64,000 nucleotides of DNA from NCBI GenBank assembly GCA_021209875.1, contig JAGYVD010000001.1:1116001-1180000 (forward strand), written 5' to 3'. The notes beneath the pieces were generated by a model that saw only the letters and a list, made by a program, of their open reading frames with translations, did not search any database and was not told where the DNA came from. The stretch is from Rosellinia necatrix. Its lineage: Eukaryota > Ascomycota > Sordariomycetes > Xylariales > Xylariaceae. Position 1 is the first letter of the stretch. Every line of letters starts with the position of its first letter. The translations under genes were made by a program, and so were the position numbers. This document shows, piece after piece, positions 1-9,450 of the stretch.

Positions 1-180
1 ACGTCCTCGGCGGCGGCGGCGGGGAGGCGGGCGGGGAGCCCCGGGCCGGCGAAGCGGGCGACGAAGTTGGACGGGCAGGCGGCGCGCAGGGCGGCGAAGC
101 TCGCGTGCATGCGGGCGGCGGCGGCGCGGGCGAGGGCGCGGAGGTGGGCGTCGCGCGGCCACAAGGGTCGGCCGTCCGGG

Positions 181-214
<34 letters not shown>

Positions 215-599
215 GCTGTTCGGCGAGGAGCTCGCAGATGGCGAGAGAGTCGGCGACGCGCAGAGGCGGGGAGTCCGGGGAGACGACGGCGACGTCGAGG
301 ACCGGGAGCGTCTGCAGGCCCGCGGGCGCCGCGAGCGCCGGGTCCGTGAAGTTGTAGTAACGCACCGTGTGCGGGATCTCGAAGTACGCGAGCACGAGCT
401 GCACGCGGGCTCCCCAGCCTGTAAAGGGGGGGGGAAAAGAGAGAGAGAGAGAGGTTACGGGTTGGTTTCAATGGCTCGCTCGGTTTGGGAGCGGGTGAGT
501 GGGTGGTGTGCGGCACGCACTTGAGTATCGTGTGTAGTACACGTGGAGCGTGTAGCTCGGCTTGGACATGGCGTCGTCTTTATTGTTGTTGTCGGCCAT
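1..599 (-). CDS. glutathione S-transferase-like protein, 3' end beyond the window
   Basis: Two exons on the minus strand: 599-521, then an intron 520-419 (GTGCGT...TTTACAG), then 418 to the window edge. The start at 599 sits in CCACCATGG, an excellent eukaryotic context. The protein opens MADNNNKDDAMSKPSYTLHV and continues with a thioredoxin-like GST N-terminal fold: a YTRYSSWG active-site-like loop, the cis-Pro strand TLPVLDV, and the glutathione-contacting RVADSLAICELLAE helix. The linker HPDGRPLWPRD and the start of the helical domain (RALARAAAARMHASFAALRA) follow. This order is diagnostic of GSTs, which conjugate glutathione to electrophiles in the cytosol. A run of 12 Gln sits in the loop after the N-terminal domain, where bacterial and fungal relatives have a short loop. 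The C-terminal domain is largely missing from the window, so the class (zeta/maleylacetoacetate isomerase-like or other) cannot be fixed. Splice sites were chosen because they join the GST reading frame exactly. Confidence 0.82.
181..218. repeat. CAA/CAG microsatellite encoding 12 Gln
   Basis: On the minus strand this is eleven CAA codons and one CAG inside the GST-like exon. It expands the loop between the thioredoxin-like and helical domains. Triplet length change would keep the frame, so strain length variation is likely. Confidence 0.9.
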
Positions 600-1554
600 G
601 GTGGCGGTGATATGGGCGATGGGGAGGTTGGTGTAAGTGGACTGAGGCGAATAAACCGTAAAATTGGGTTATTATCTTGTATATGCTCGACTGTGGTCTA
701 AGTATACCTACAGGGTTGATATCTTGATGAGGGGCATATATACAAATGCGTAGATGTCATCTAAAGGGCGGGGGAACTACACTAGGTAGGATAGTTACTA
801 GCCCTGGTGTTAGTCACTTTCGCATTTAAGCTATCCATACCTCGGATGTAATGTAACCCTAGCTACGAGAACTTGCCAGGCTCTATCCGTTATAAGGGTG
901 GGATCCCCTCTAATGCCCAATGTGTCATAATGAATGTTGGATGGATGACAGACAGCTTCACACAGGTCAATCTGAGGTACCTAGGTAGCGAAAGAGGCAG
1001 GTAGCCCTTGGCATAGCTGCCTGTGGCTGGGCATGTGAAAGCTACTTGTATACAATTAAATATATAAAGGGCAAGATGTTTCACTAGAACACTTACCTGC
1101 ATGCAGGAACGTTAATGCTTAGCATGAGGGGACCTGGTGGCAGGTTCTAGACCCAGACTTAGCTAGTATCTAGGTACAATATACCTAAGGAGACAGAGGT
1201 GACTGCCTCTGATGTAGTAAAATACCAATACTGTTTTATATCTAAAGTATTGGTAATAGCTGAGCAAAGTGGGCTACGTACTGCATGGATGGATAAAACT
1301 TGTTGAATATCTATAGTAAAGCTGCATATACTTGGGTAGGTGAATGTAAATAGATTGCGGGGGGGCAGATAGAAAAGAAAGGGGGGGGGGATAAGAAAGC
1401 AATAAGAATAAATCATATAACCCCAAGGATATTGTAATCGTCATCGACCCAGGTGACATAGGTATCAATTGGATATAAAATAAAAGCCTTATTGAATCTA
1501 AAATACTGTTGTTGCAATTGAAATCTCCTATAGGAGGATTGTGGGGAAGTGAAA
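600..1554. other. intergenic, no gene seen
   Basis: Upstream region of the GST-like gene. Short open frames on the minus strand around 890-1,102 and 1,159-1,468 are rich in stops on either side, have no recognisable family and are not called. A G run (1,379-1,390) and scattered AT-rich stretches are the only structure noticed. Confidence 0.6.
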
Positions 1555-1560
1555 TCCAAT

Positions 1561-1624
1561 ACCTATCTGTTACAGGTCCCTGCCTGTTATATCACAGCGC
1601 TCAGACCAACTGAACTAGCGCCTT
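1561..1624 (-). pseudogene. degenerate tRNA-like sequence (tRNA relic or tRNA-derived SINE head)
   Basis: Read on the minus strand from 1,624, the sequence holds a convincing pol III A-box/D-arm, TAGTTCAGTTGG, with D-stem GTTC/GAGC. A short anticodon-like stem CTGT/ACAG follows. Then comes a 5-bp stem with a 7-nt loop (1,577-1,561) at about the right distance for a T-arm, but the loop lacks the TTCRA consensus. The acceptor 5' strand (AAGGCGC) has no pairing partner downstream. It is therefore not a working tRNA. Alternatives are chance similarity or the 5' end of a tRNA-derived SINE. Confidence 0.35.
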
Positions 1625-1739
1625 TTGGGTGTGGCTAGTGGGTGGTAGAGTGACCTTTAGTCTCGTCCCGTCTCCATGTCATCCCTCTGATTCTCTTGGC
1701 ATCAAGATCACAGCTGGTTGGTGGTCTCTCGGAAATTTT

Positions 1740-2275
1740 AACCAGACGCGAGATGCGACACGAAGAAGAGAACAAACCACACAAAGAACCCAGCCTTAGC
1801 TATCCTAGGCTGCCTACTCGATAACTAACGTGGAGCGACAAGCTCTAAGCTCCATTCCATCATCGACTAGAGGACTCCCGACTCGTCCCTCGACTGCTGC
1901 TCTATCCCGCCAGCTTTGAGCTCGCCTTAGCCAATTCATATCGAACACAGGTCATCGACGCGGATCGTCGCTAATTAGACATCTCCACCACCATCACCAT
2001 CGGCATCGCTACCTGCGTCGCCGTCTATATCGTGTTCGTATCGCCACATTAGCCGCATCGCCTGCCCTACCCGCATCAATCACACGCCATATCTTCGATC
2101 ACATCATCCACCGTCTCGTCTTGTCTCGTCTCTACGCGCGCGCGCGCGCCCACTATTCGTGTTGCATCTCGGATCAGTCGCGTTTAGCTACTTGCGAACC
2201 CACAAACCCACAAACCCCCCCAGACATGAGCTGAGAGAGACCGCTGGTGGTAATCCCAAGACGGCAACGGACACG
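1740..2275 (+). promoter_or_regulatory. pyrimidine-rich promoter/5' leader of the SNF5-family gene
   Basis: The stretch before the chosen start codon is rich in CT and TCG motifs and holds a CG alternation around 2,136-2,149. This is typical of long fungal 5' leaders. No clear TATA box was found. A frame-continuous extension upstream of the start contains no conserved sequence and was not used. Confidence 0.4.
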
Positions 2276-4098
2276 ATGGAGAGCCGAGGTCTTCCGCAGG
2301 CTCTGTTTTCGAGCTATGCGCCGCGTCTGCGCACCTACAACAACTCTCTCCTCACACCCGTCCTCCAGTCCACCGCTCCCGGTCCCATCGCGCGCACCAC
2401 CAAGCGCGGCACCACTGTCATCAACTACGCCGAGGATGGCTATGACTATGACGATGACGATGATGACGATGGCCGGAGACGCCCTACCGGCTTGCGTAGC
2501 CTGCGCCGTGAGGAAAGCGCCTCAAGAGTCGACATTAGCGACCGAGTCGCGAAGGACACCCTCGTGCCCGTACATCTGCAGGGTATCTGGCGAGACTGGA
2601 TGACCAAAGTGAAGAACAACTCGGATATCAGTGCCCAAGCCCAGGCCACTATGCCTGTCACTCTGATCCCCATCCGCATCGACGTTGACATACCCGCCTT
2701 CATCCCTGCCGCCGCCCTTCCCATGCCTCGGGGCCTCATCCAGCCCCCCCCCCCCCAATGCGGACCCCACCATCTACAAGACCGGCGACTTGACGGTACC
2801 CTACAAGCTGAGAGACATCTTCCTATGGAACTTGCACGAGACCGTCATCACTACCGATCAATTCGCTCTTGGGCTTGTTCAAGATCTTGACCTACCCAAC
2901 CAAAACGCGATCGCGAGCGAGATCAGCAAGCAAATCCGAACACAGTTAGAAGAGTATGCTGGTGTCGCACTCCATCCACTTTTCCATTCCGGTGACAAGA
3001 CACCCGCCAACGGTACCGTAGCACAACCCCCCCCCAGTTAACGTACCGCGATACGTCCGCTACCCCCGCCACGCCACTGCCCCAGTCAAGCCGTGGCCCC
3101 GACACGCCGGTGCGTTCGGCCTTCGATACACCGTCCAAGGTAGTCCCGGCCCAATCTCAAGAAGTGACTGCCAGCGCTACGCCTATCTCGGCCGACTCCG
3201 ACGACTACAACCCCGACGATACGTACCGATGTATCGTCACCTTGAACATCAACCTCTCGTCTGAAGTATACACAGATAAGTTTGAATGGTCTTTGTTACA
3301 TCCGCCTGGTACTGCTGAGACCTTTGCCAAAGTTACCTGTGCCGACCTAGGGCTGTCTGGCGAATGGGTTCCGGCTCTAACGCATGCCATTTACGAAGCC
3401 GTGCTGCGGTTAAAGAAGGAGGCATGTGAGGCCGGCGGCCTGGTGGCCGGTTGGGGTGCAATGGGTTCTGAGCTACCCAATGATGCGGCTCACGGCGCAG
3501 ATGCCGGCTGGCGTTACGATCCTGAACAATTAGCCGATGGTTGGGAACCCAACATTGAAACCCTATCCAAGGAGGAGATTGAAAAGCGGGAAGTCGATCG
3601 AGAAAGGCAGATCCGTCGTCTGCGTCGAGAAACGGCCCGGTTTAGCAGCAATGCTGGCATGATTGGTGGCATGCCATTTGCCGTAGGAGTTGAGGCCGAT
3701 GAGGAACGGATGGGACGAGGAGAACGATCTAAGAAGAAGCGACGGTTCCGTAGCTTAAGCCCCCTTGGACGATCGGGCACACCCGGTGCTCGAGGAACCC
3801 CAGACGTCGGGTATGGGGGAGGGGGTGTTGGATCCCTCACCGATCAAGAGAGGTTTAACTGGCGGTGCACCCATTGTCACATCTGGGGCACCAGCGTTTG
3901 GGCTGTCCGGGATGGCCCATACGGCCCTAGAGTAAGTTGAAAGCTTTCCAACTTTTTCTTGTGACACCCCTTTGCGATGGCTAATCATCAAAATAGTCGC
4001 TTTGCGCCAATTGTGGCCAATCCTACGAGAAGTATAGAAAATTACCCCGGTGGACAAAAAATCTACATTCAACCGACATGCCCGTACGACCAATATAG
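2276..4098 (+). CDS. SNF5/SMARCB1-family chromatin-remodelling subunit (Snf5/Sfh1 type), frame broken at two poly-C runs
   Basis: Core subunit of SWI/SNF- or RSC-type nucleosome remodellers in the nucleus. Exon 1 runs 2,276-3,931 and exon 2 runs 3,997-4,098 (intron GTAAGT...AATAG, branch CTAAT); about 585 residues. The N-terminus MESRGLPQALFSSYAPRLRT and TKRGTTVINYAEDG, then an Asp run (residues ~58-65), are typical of fungal family members. The SNF5 domain follows: TLIPIRIDVDIP, then DLTVPYKLRDIFLWNLHE, QIRTQLEEYAGVALHPLF, and the second repeat TYRCIVTLNINLSSEVYTDK...FEWSLLHPPGTAETFA. A GATA-like zinc finger ends it: C531-x2-C534, WGTSVWAVRDGPYGPR, C555-x2-C558 across the intron. The frame shifts at 13 C's (2,744-2,756) and shifts back at 9 C's (3,027-3,035). 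Between them the conserved protein is read in another frame, so one extra C followed by one missing C fits. This suggests read errors or recent indels rather than an old pseudogene. Sfh1 versus Snf5 cannot be decided by eye. Confidence 0.85.
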
Positions 4099-4726
4099 AT
4101 AAACGGCGCAGTTACTGCACACAGCTCTTAATTTTCACGATCGAATGTATGTCAACAGTAGTATTGACCCGATCTATGCGGGCGGTGGGGGTTAGCCCCG
4201 CGTGTACCGAGTACGGCGTTCGGAGGGAGAGGGGCTTTTTGTTTGGCGCGCGATGATTTTCGGCCGCATATTTCCCTGGGCTCATCGGTTACATGAAACA
4301 CCGAAACGGAACGGTGATGGCCGCGCTAGGATAGCTTGGTCAAGTTTTTAGGGAATAGCGCCGTTAAGACAAACGTATAATGCTATGCGAGCTTCAGACT
4401 CCTCCAAGCCACGTGTATACTAGATTCGAGCTGTTTTAATCCGCGGGTGATCATACCACGGGGGGTCCGGGATTACAAAAACGTGATGAGTCAACAGTTG
4501 AATTGATCGCAACGTTGCGGAAAATGCGATATCATAGGCCCCTCGGTGTCCTATTCTTCATCTCTTACAGCTCCTTTTCAATATCTTCCCCCTCCCTCTC
4601 CTTTCTCTCCTCCCCCCCCCAAACATAGTTACCGCACTCTTCGTCCGATGACAGGTCGACGCGGAGTACCGGACCGATCATCTAAACCAAGTCACCCACC
4701 TACCCACCGTCCCATCCACCTTTGAT
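4099..4726. other. intergenic between convergent genes
   Basis: 3' flanks of the SNF5-family gene (plus) and the DUF1295 gene (minus). It includes a pyrimidine-rich tract around 4,560-4,625. No conserved reading frame or RNA gene recognised. Confidence 0.6.
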
Positions 4727-5680
4727 CTAGTAAACGCCGGGCACGATCCGATAGGGGACCTCGCGCCTGAAGCGCGCCCACCGCTCCCCGTAGCGGGCGG
4801 AGCAGTACGCGTCCTGGACGGCGACGGCGCGGCGGCCGAGGTCCCAGCCCTGCAGCAGGCCCACGGCGACGCCGGCGACCCAGCCGCCGGCGGCCATGGC
4901 GTAGCCGGCGCGCCAGAGAACGTACCCGAAGTAGTTGATGTGGCGCGCCCAGCGCCACAGGCCCTCGTCGCACACCGCCGGGGCGCGACCAACACCGTCA
5001 CCGCCGTCGTCATCATCGTCGTTGCCCGGGCGGCGCTTGAACGCGACGCGCTGGCGCTCCGCGACCGTCTCGATGGTCAGGCCGGCGGCGTACAGGCACG
5101 CGCCCACGACGACGCTCAGCGGGAGGTCTCCGGGGGTAGAGGTGGGGAAGGGGAAGGGGAAGGGGAAGGGGAAGGGGATGGAGGAGATCCGCGGCCGCGA
5201 GAGGAGGGACGTCGTCCCCGTCGCCAGGAACAGGAGCGCGGCCGCGCCGTTGAGGAGCGTGTTGTACGCGCCCACGGCGGCGGCCGCGGACGCCGGGAAC
5301 GACTCCGCCGAGAGGCACAGCCGCCAGTAGATCTGCTTCGCGGCCGCCCCGGCGCCCATCAGCACGAGGAGGAGCGCCGTTGGGGGGAGCGACGTCAGCG
5401 CGCCGCCCGGCACCGACCCCGACCATCGGGGCGGCAGGAGGGCGCGCACGGGGAGGAGGAGCGCCGCGTTGAGGCGCGCCGGGGCGTGCGTGTAGATGCT
5501 GCGCCGCACCCCCAGCGCCGCCAGCAGCCGCACCCCGAGCCCCGCCGCCCCCGGCGCCAGGAGCGCGTGCTGCAGCGGCACGTCCGCGGCCCGCAGCCCG
5601 ATGAAGGTCAGCGTCCCCGACAGCGTCGGCTTCTTCTCGCCGCGCCGGATCAGGTCGAACGGCTTCTTGCGGTCGGGCAT
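4727..5680 (-). CDS. DUF1295 / steroid 5-alpha-reductase-fold membrane protein
   Basis: Single-exon gene of 317 residues starting MPDRKKPFDLIRRGEKKPTL. The C-terminal part carries the family signature: DEGLWRWARHINYFGYVLWR (residues ~238-257), a hydrophobic segment, then ERWARFRREVPYRIVPGVY at the very end. This is the pattern of DUF1295 and related NADPH-binding 3-oxo-5-alpha-steroid 4-dehydrogenase/ICMT-like integral membrane enzymes. Several hydrophobic segments rich in Ala and Leu (about 40-58, 98-112, 133-153, 186-203, 256-276) fit a multi-pass protein of the ER or another internal membrane. The true substrate is unknown. A Pro-Phe repeat (169-179) and an Asp run (221-225) sit in loops and come from simple repeats in the DNA. 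His247 of RHINYFG replaces the usual RHPNYF arrangement only at the Pro. High GC is shared with neighbours. Confidence 0.75.
   Translation of the reverse strand: MPDRKKPFDLIRRGEKKPTLSGTLTFIGLRAADVPLQHALLAPGAAGLGVRLLAALGVRRSIYTHAPARLNAALLLPVRALLPPRWSGSVPGGALTSLPPTALLLVLMGAGAAAKQIYWRLCLSAESFPASAAAAVGAYNTLLNGAAALLFLATGTTSLLSRPRISSIPFPFPFPFPFPTSTPGDLPLSVVVGACLYAAGLTIETVAERQRVAFKRRPGNDDDDDGGDGVGRAPAVCDEGLWRWARHINYFGYVLWRAGYAMAAGGWVAGVAVGLLQGWDLGRRAVAVQDAYCSARYGERWARFRREVPYRIVPGVY
5144..5177. repeat. GGGGAA hexanucleotide repeat encoding Pro-Phe repeats
   Basis: Five to six copies of GGGGAA on the plus strand. The minus strand reads them as alternating Pro and Phe inside the DUF1295 protein, so copy-number change is frame neutral. 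Confidence 0.9.
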
Positions 5681-6279
5681 GGTGGTGGGGTGGGGGTTGG
5701 TGGTGTTGGTTTTTGGGTCGTGCCTTTTGTGTGGTGTGGGGGGTGTTGTTTACATTGGTAATAACGAGGGGGTGGTCGGTGTTACGGAGGGGGAGGGAGG
5801 TATAATTGGATGAGATGATGGTTCTGGGATGTGAGGGAGTGATGTTTAAGTTTAGAGCGATGGGGCCTTCTTTTGGTGTGTTGCGCATGTGCGAGACATC
5901 GGATGTTTTTGTATGCTGTGCGGCGTCGTTCGGGACCGAGTGAAGCGAAGCGCTGGAATTGGGCCATGGCGAGCTGGGTAAATTATAGGTATGGACCTTA
6001 TCGCGAGTTTTATGTAAGGTATTTGAAAATCAAAGTTACTTGAAGCCCATTCGAATCACATCAAAAATCCAAGTAAATGTGAGATCTTCGACAATGTAGG
6101 TCAAATGTCATGGCCTATATCGTGCGTCAGATCATAAAAGGTATGTTTGGCATCTTGTAAATATTTATATATAGTTATACATATTAACAGGGTAGAATTT
6201 AGGGGATATACATAATGGGTCCGGGTTAAACAACCAGGCAAGCCAATTCACGATGTCGCGATGTCACCATGTCATTTAC
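5681..6279. promoter_or_regulatory. upstream region of the DUF1295 gene and 3' flank of the next gene
   Basis: Both flanking genes are on the minus strand. The part next to the DUF1295 start (5,681-5,800) is a G/T-rich strand-biased tract (CA-rich on the sense strand), common before fungal genes. No open frame of known type lies here. Confidence 0.5.
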
Positions 6280-7056
6280 TTATAAGGCCGCTATCGCCTT
6301 CTTGTAAGCGAGCTTGAGCCAATTCGAAAACTCGACCGTGATATGCGCACGGAGGCCCTCGAGCACGTCGGCCGGGGCGCTGTCGGGGATCCAGATGCCC
6401 TCGAAGATCTCGACGCCGCAGCCGTCGGGCAGGTCGCGGAAGGCGGTGACGGAGTGGGCGAAGACGGTGCCGTCGGCGAGATGGAGGGCCAGTGAGCTCT
6501 GCGCGTCGGCGGGGAAGTCCTCGAGGGCGGGGATGAAGTCGGGCTTCGGCTCCGGGACGCCCTTGAAGTAGGTGATCGGGCCCGGGCCCCAGTTCTCGAT
6601 GGACTCGATGGCGGCCTTGGGGTCGCGCACGCCCGGGCCGGACAGGCTGAGGTAGTGCTCCGGGCTCGACTTGAGGAAGTCGTTGGGCCAGCCGCTACCG
6701 CCGAAGTAGAACCAGAGCCCGACCGTGGTGGCGTTGAAGACGGCCCGCGGCGCGTACCCGCGCGCGCGCATCGTGCCGCCGACGAAGCCCCCCGTCGACC
6801 GCGCCAGCGCGTCGCGCCAGTACGCGTCCGCCGCCGCCACGTCCGACGCGATTAGCGCCTGCGTGCCGTTCTCCCCCAGCCGGCTGCGGTACAGCAGGAT
6901 CGCCTTGTTCGCCTGCGGCAGCTCGAGCGCCGTGAGGTCCTTGGACGACCCCTCGATCACCGTCACCGGAAGCTCCTTGGGCGTCTTGGCCACGGGCCCC
7001 GCGAGGACCGCCGTGGTAGCCGCCGCGAGGAGGAGGATCGTGTTCTTAAGCATCAT
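6280..7056 (-). CDS. predicted secreted protein of unknown function
   Basis: Single-exon gene of 258 residues. The start is a double ATG (MMLKNTILLLAAATTAVLAG): a short basic N-region, a hydrophobic core and a VLA|G cleavage site near residue 19-20 make a clear signal peptide. The mature part has two N-glycosylation sequons (N63-G-T and N108-A-T) and a single Cys (213), so no disulphide-stabilised small effector fold. Recognisable blocks are ATTVGLWFYFGGSGWPNDFLK, IENWGPGPITYFKGVPEPKP and GCGVEIFEGIWIPDSAP, but I cannot assign them to a family. It is not a shadow: the signal peptide, the stop and the codon-biased GC-rich frame are coherent over 777 bp. It could be an extracellular enzyme or a host-facing protein; neither is shown. 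Confidence 0.72.
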   Translation of the reverse strand: MMLKNTILLLAAATTAVLAGPVAKTPKELPVTVIEGSSKDLTALELPQANKAILLYRSRLGENGTQALIASDVAAADAYWRDALARSTGGFVGGTMRARGYAPRAVFNATTVGLWFYFGGSGWPNDFLKSSPEHYLSLSGPGVRDPKAAIESIENWGPGPITYFKGVPEPKPDFIPALEDFPADAQSSLALHLADGTVFAHSVTAFRDLPDGCGVEIFEGIWIPDSAPADVLEGLRAHITVEFSNWLKLAYKKAIAAL

Positions 7057-7061
7057 CTTTC

Positions 7062-7104
7062 CCTTATTTCTCCTTTTTTTCCCCTTTTTCCTTTTTTTTT
7101 TTTG
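7062..7104 (-). promoter_or_regulatory. pyrimidine-rich tract just upstream of the secreted-protein start
   Basis: A long T/C-rich run on the plus strand (A/G on the sense strand) ends five bases before the ATG. Such tracts are common in the leader next to start codons of ascomycete genes. No TATA box was identified. Confidence 0.4.
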
Positions 7105-7958
7105 GTGTCGTGAATTAATATGACGTGCGTTTGTCTGCCAGGGGAGTTGCTGTATTGGCTCGACAGTGTTCCGCTAGTGACCGGTCGAAATCAGCTCGTC
7201 AGCGCTCGGAAATGACTGGTTATATTGACTGTTCGATGTCCGTGTAGGGTGAGTAGAATCTGATTCCTACGAGGGATAGACGTCTCTTTTAAACAACATT
7301 CAATGCAGGGTATCGAGGGGTCAAGTTGCCGACCAAATTTCGCATGTCCACGCCGCACTTGGCTCGCGATCTAGATGACCAATTATCCTGGCTATGATGC
7401 ATTCTCGGCAATGTAAGCTCATCTGTATTTTTTTGCGCGAGTAGCGTGTGGTATCCTACCGTATGATTTCAGAGCACGACAAATCAAAATCTGCCGTCAT
7501 GTTGCCCGGTACAGTGTTCCCGCAGCTAGTTACGCGACATTGCCTCCCACTCGACGGCCCGCGTTCGAATACGGTAGGTGCTTTATCGCCGAGCCCGTGT
7601 GTATAGCAACCTTTAAAAGCCAATATCCCTGTCTGTATAAACGATACCGAAGTCGTGGCTGACATGGTCTTGCCAAACCCTAGCGTAGGGCGAAGAGGCT
7701 GAGTTTGGCTTACTGTATCGATCGCCGGTCTATTCGGCATCATGACAATTACCAATTCCTCCCGCAAAAATCAGAGATTGCCGTCAGATCCAACAGACGC
7801 TGCCCCAGGTTGGCATGGTCTGGTGGAGAATAACGTCCCATAGGGCTCGACATAAACTTAAGCTTTCATACTTAACAACATCAACCCGCAACACTGACTT
7901 AGCCCATCATGGCTTGCTTGTGATTAGCAACATCGCCTCAATATCCCGGGGTAGATCA
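7105..7958. other. intergenic, no supported gene
   Basis: One minus-strand open stretch (7,743-7,456, 95 codons from a double ATG) contains FKGCYTHGLGDKAPTVFE, faintly like the start of a WSC cysteine-rich domain. It has no signal peptide or remaining domain, so it is not called. Confidence 0.5.
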
Positions 7959-8186
7959 CTATAAGAGCCATCGACCCCCTTTCAAGCAAACATTATTCTG
8001 ATCTAGATTCAAGTACACTAGCCATCCGCTATAATACCCCGGATAATTCGCGTTCGCTTTCGCATCCTTCCAACAAGCCCGCTCCGCCACAGTCTGCTTT
8101 TCATAGTGAAGGGGCACTCTAGACCGGGGATCGGGGCCGAGGGTTCCGGGCCAGGCTTCCGAGAGGTTGGCCCCACGCCGGATCAC
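7959..8186 (-). pseudogene. possible exon or gene fragment of unknown function
   Basis: Minus-strand open stretch of about 75 codons without a usable ATG, ending in a stop at 7,959. It reads ...EAWPGTLGPDPRSRVP and LHYEKQTVAERACWKDAKAN, then YPGYYSGWLVYLNLDQNNVC. The aromatic, Cys-containing composition looks like a real protein end rather than noise. An in-frame stop lies immediately upstream. A short ATG-led frame at 8,252-8,188 (MSPPYPHPSLQVEVAGLCKS) ends in a donor-like GGTGAGT, so a small two-exon gene is conceivable, but no acceptor was convincing. Could be a relic. Confidence 0.3.
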
Positions 8187-8509
8187 TCACCGAGACTTGC
8201 ATAGCCCTGCGACTTCTACTTGCAGGCTAGGATGCGGGTAAGGGGGAGACATAGAAACAGATTTGGTATGTTCAGACTATTCTAAGTGACCGCATACAAG
8301 TGAAAGAGCTCTGGTATAGTTCAAAGGTAGTAACAGGATCGATGTGATATACTATTTGCGCTACCCTACCGGCCTATGCAACACGAAAGTAGTCAACAGC
8401 ATTTTGCAAACCTCCCAACTTCAACTTCGAACTCAGGAATACTAGCGACGATAGGCTATACCACAGACGATATACCAACTGCCTCTGGGTGAGATCGAGG
8501 TTGAAACGC
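8187..8509. other. intergenic
   Basis: 3' flank of the concanavalin A-like gene. Apart from the short ATG-led frame mentioned for the neighbouring fragment, nothing was recognised. Confidence 0.5.
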
Positions 8510-9450
8510 TCAGGCCGGACGCTGAAGAATTACGGAAGCGATCTTGCAGGTCACGGTATTGCCGCTCACACTGGCAATCACCCCGCTGATTGAGTACACC
8601 GTCGCGCCATTGTAGTTTTCGGGGCTGCTATTACACCAGCTCGAATCACTGCTGCCTGTGCTCGTCTGTTGCCGTGTCAGAACGTCTTAAACTAAGAAAC
8701 ATCATCCAGGAGCTTCACTCGGGCTGAAGACGTACGATCACGACATTAGAGAACGCCACTTGACCAAAATTCCAAGCAACGTCATACCTAATATACATAT
8801 TAGCGTATTTGCAAGTTGACAGCGTTTGATATTACTGACAGCTCGATTGCAAAGATGGCTTGATTGAAGGATTTGGAAGCTGAATGGCATTCATTATTAG
8901 CACATTTAGACGCCAATCGTGCAGAAGCCGCCATGTCGAATTCAACGACACTTACTAAGTGCAAAGTTGTTAGATACGGTTTCGCCAGTCGACGACCGGG
9001 TGAGAGTCGAGGTCCAAGCAGAGCTCCCTAGAGTATTCTTAAATGCGACTGTTTCTCCCGGGTAAGTGTTGAACCCGCTTCCCCAGGGGAGGCTTGGGTT
9101 CGAGCAGCACCATCCACTCCCAATCCACCAGGTCCCGGAACGGCCATCGAGCACATTCTGATAGACACCGCTATTGTCCGTGGGTTGAAGGCCCGGCCAC
9201 ACGTAAATCTGAGATTCACCACATTAGGCTAACAGTCTCTTGGCTTTCGAAATAGCATCGAGGTATTGGATCAAGCGCACTGATGAAAACTCACAGTAGC
9301 GGCCTTAGGCTGCGTTGGAATTGACATCGTCCCAGTGAACGAAGTGAACTTCTGTCCCGATGCCGGATAATATCGGAGGAAATACCATGACACGGCCCTG
9401 GCTTGGCCCACGAAAGCCAGCAACCAGGAAAGGAGAAGCATAGACAACAT
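8510..9450 (-). CDS. secreted concanavalin A-like protein, five exons
   Basis: Exons on the minus strand: 9,450-9,295, 9,208-8,956, 8,879-8,840, 8,787-8,736 and 8,665-8,510 (stop TGA). All introns have GT...AG ends (GTGAGT, GTAAGT, GTCAGT, GTACGT donors) and the phases join exactly, giving about 218 residues. The start at 9,450 gives a signal peptide MLSMLLLSWLLAFVGQARA. The mature chain reads TMSIPTQPKAATIYVWPGLQ, GVYQNVLDGRSGTWWIGSGW and CCSNPSLPWGSGF, then KSFNQAIFAIELYDVAWNFG, FSNVVI and SSDSSWCNSSPENYNG. This resembles fungal secreted beta-sandwich proteins of the concanavalin A-like lectin/glucanase fold. Related ones include the G1 peptidase-like group, but I could not identify a catalytic Gln/Glu pair, so no enzyme activity is claimed. 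Four Cys could form two disulphides. The small exons would be missed by ORF scanning. Confidence 0.68.

Noticed and set aside
2159..2275. Upstream in-frame extension of the SNF5-family start
   Set aside because: It begins at a non-ATG codon in a pyrimidine-rich leader and has no conserved residues; the ATG at 2,276 gives the typical family N-terminus.
2744..2756. Explaining the SNF5-gene frame change by an intron at the poly-C run
   Set aside because: No GT donor or AG acceptor pair brackets the run while keeping the conserved residues on both sides.
4935..5888. Several long Arg/Ala/Pro-rich frames overlapping the DUF1295 gene on both strands
   Set aside because: Shadows of a GC-rich coding region; only the 4,727-5,680 minus frame has family motifs and a proper start and stop.
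7456..7767. Minus-strand frame with a WSC-like GCYTHGL patch; a TTCGAA on the other strand also looked like a tRNA B-box
   Set aside because: Too little of the domain, no signal peptide, and no tRNA cloverleaf can be formed.
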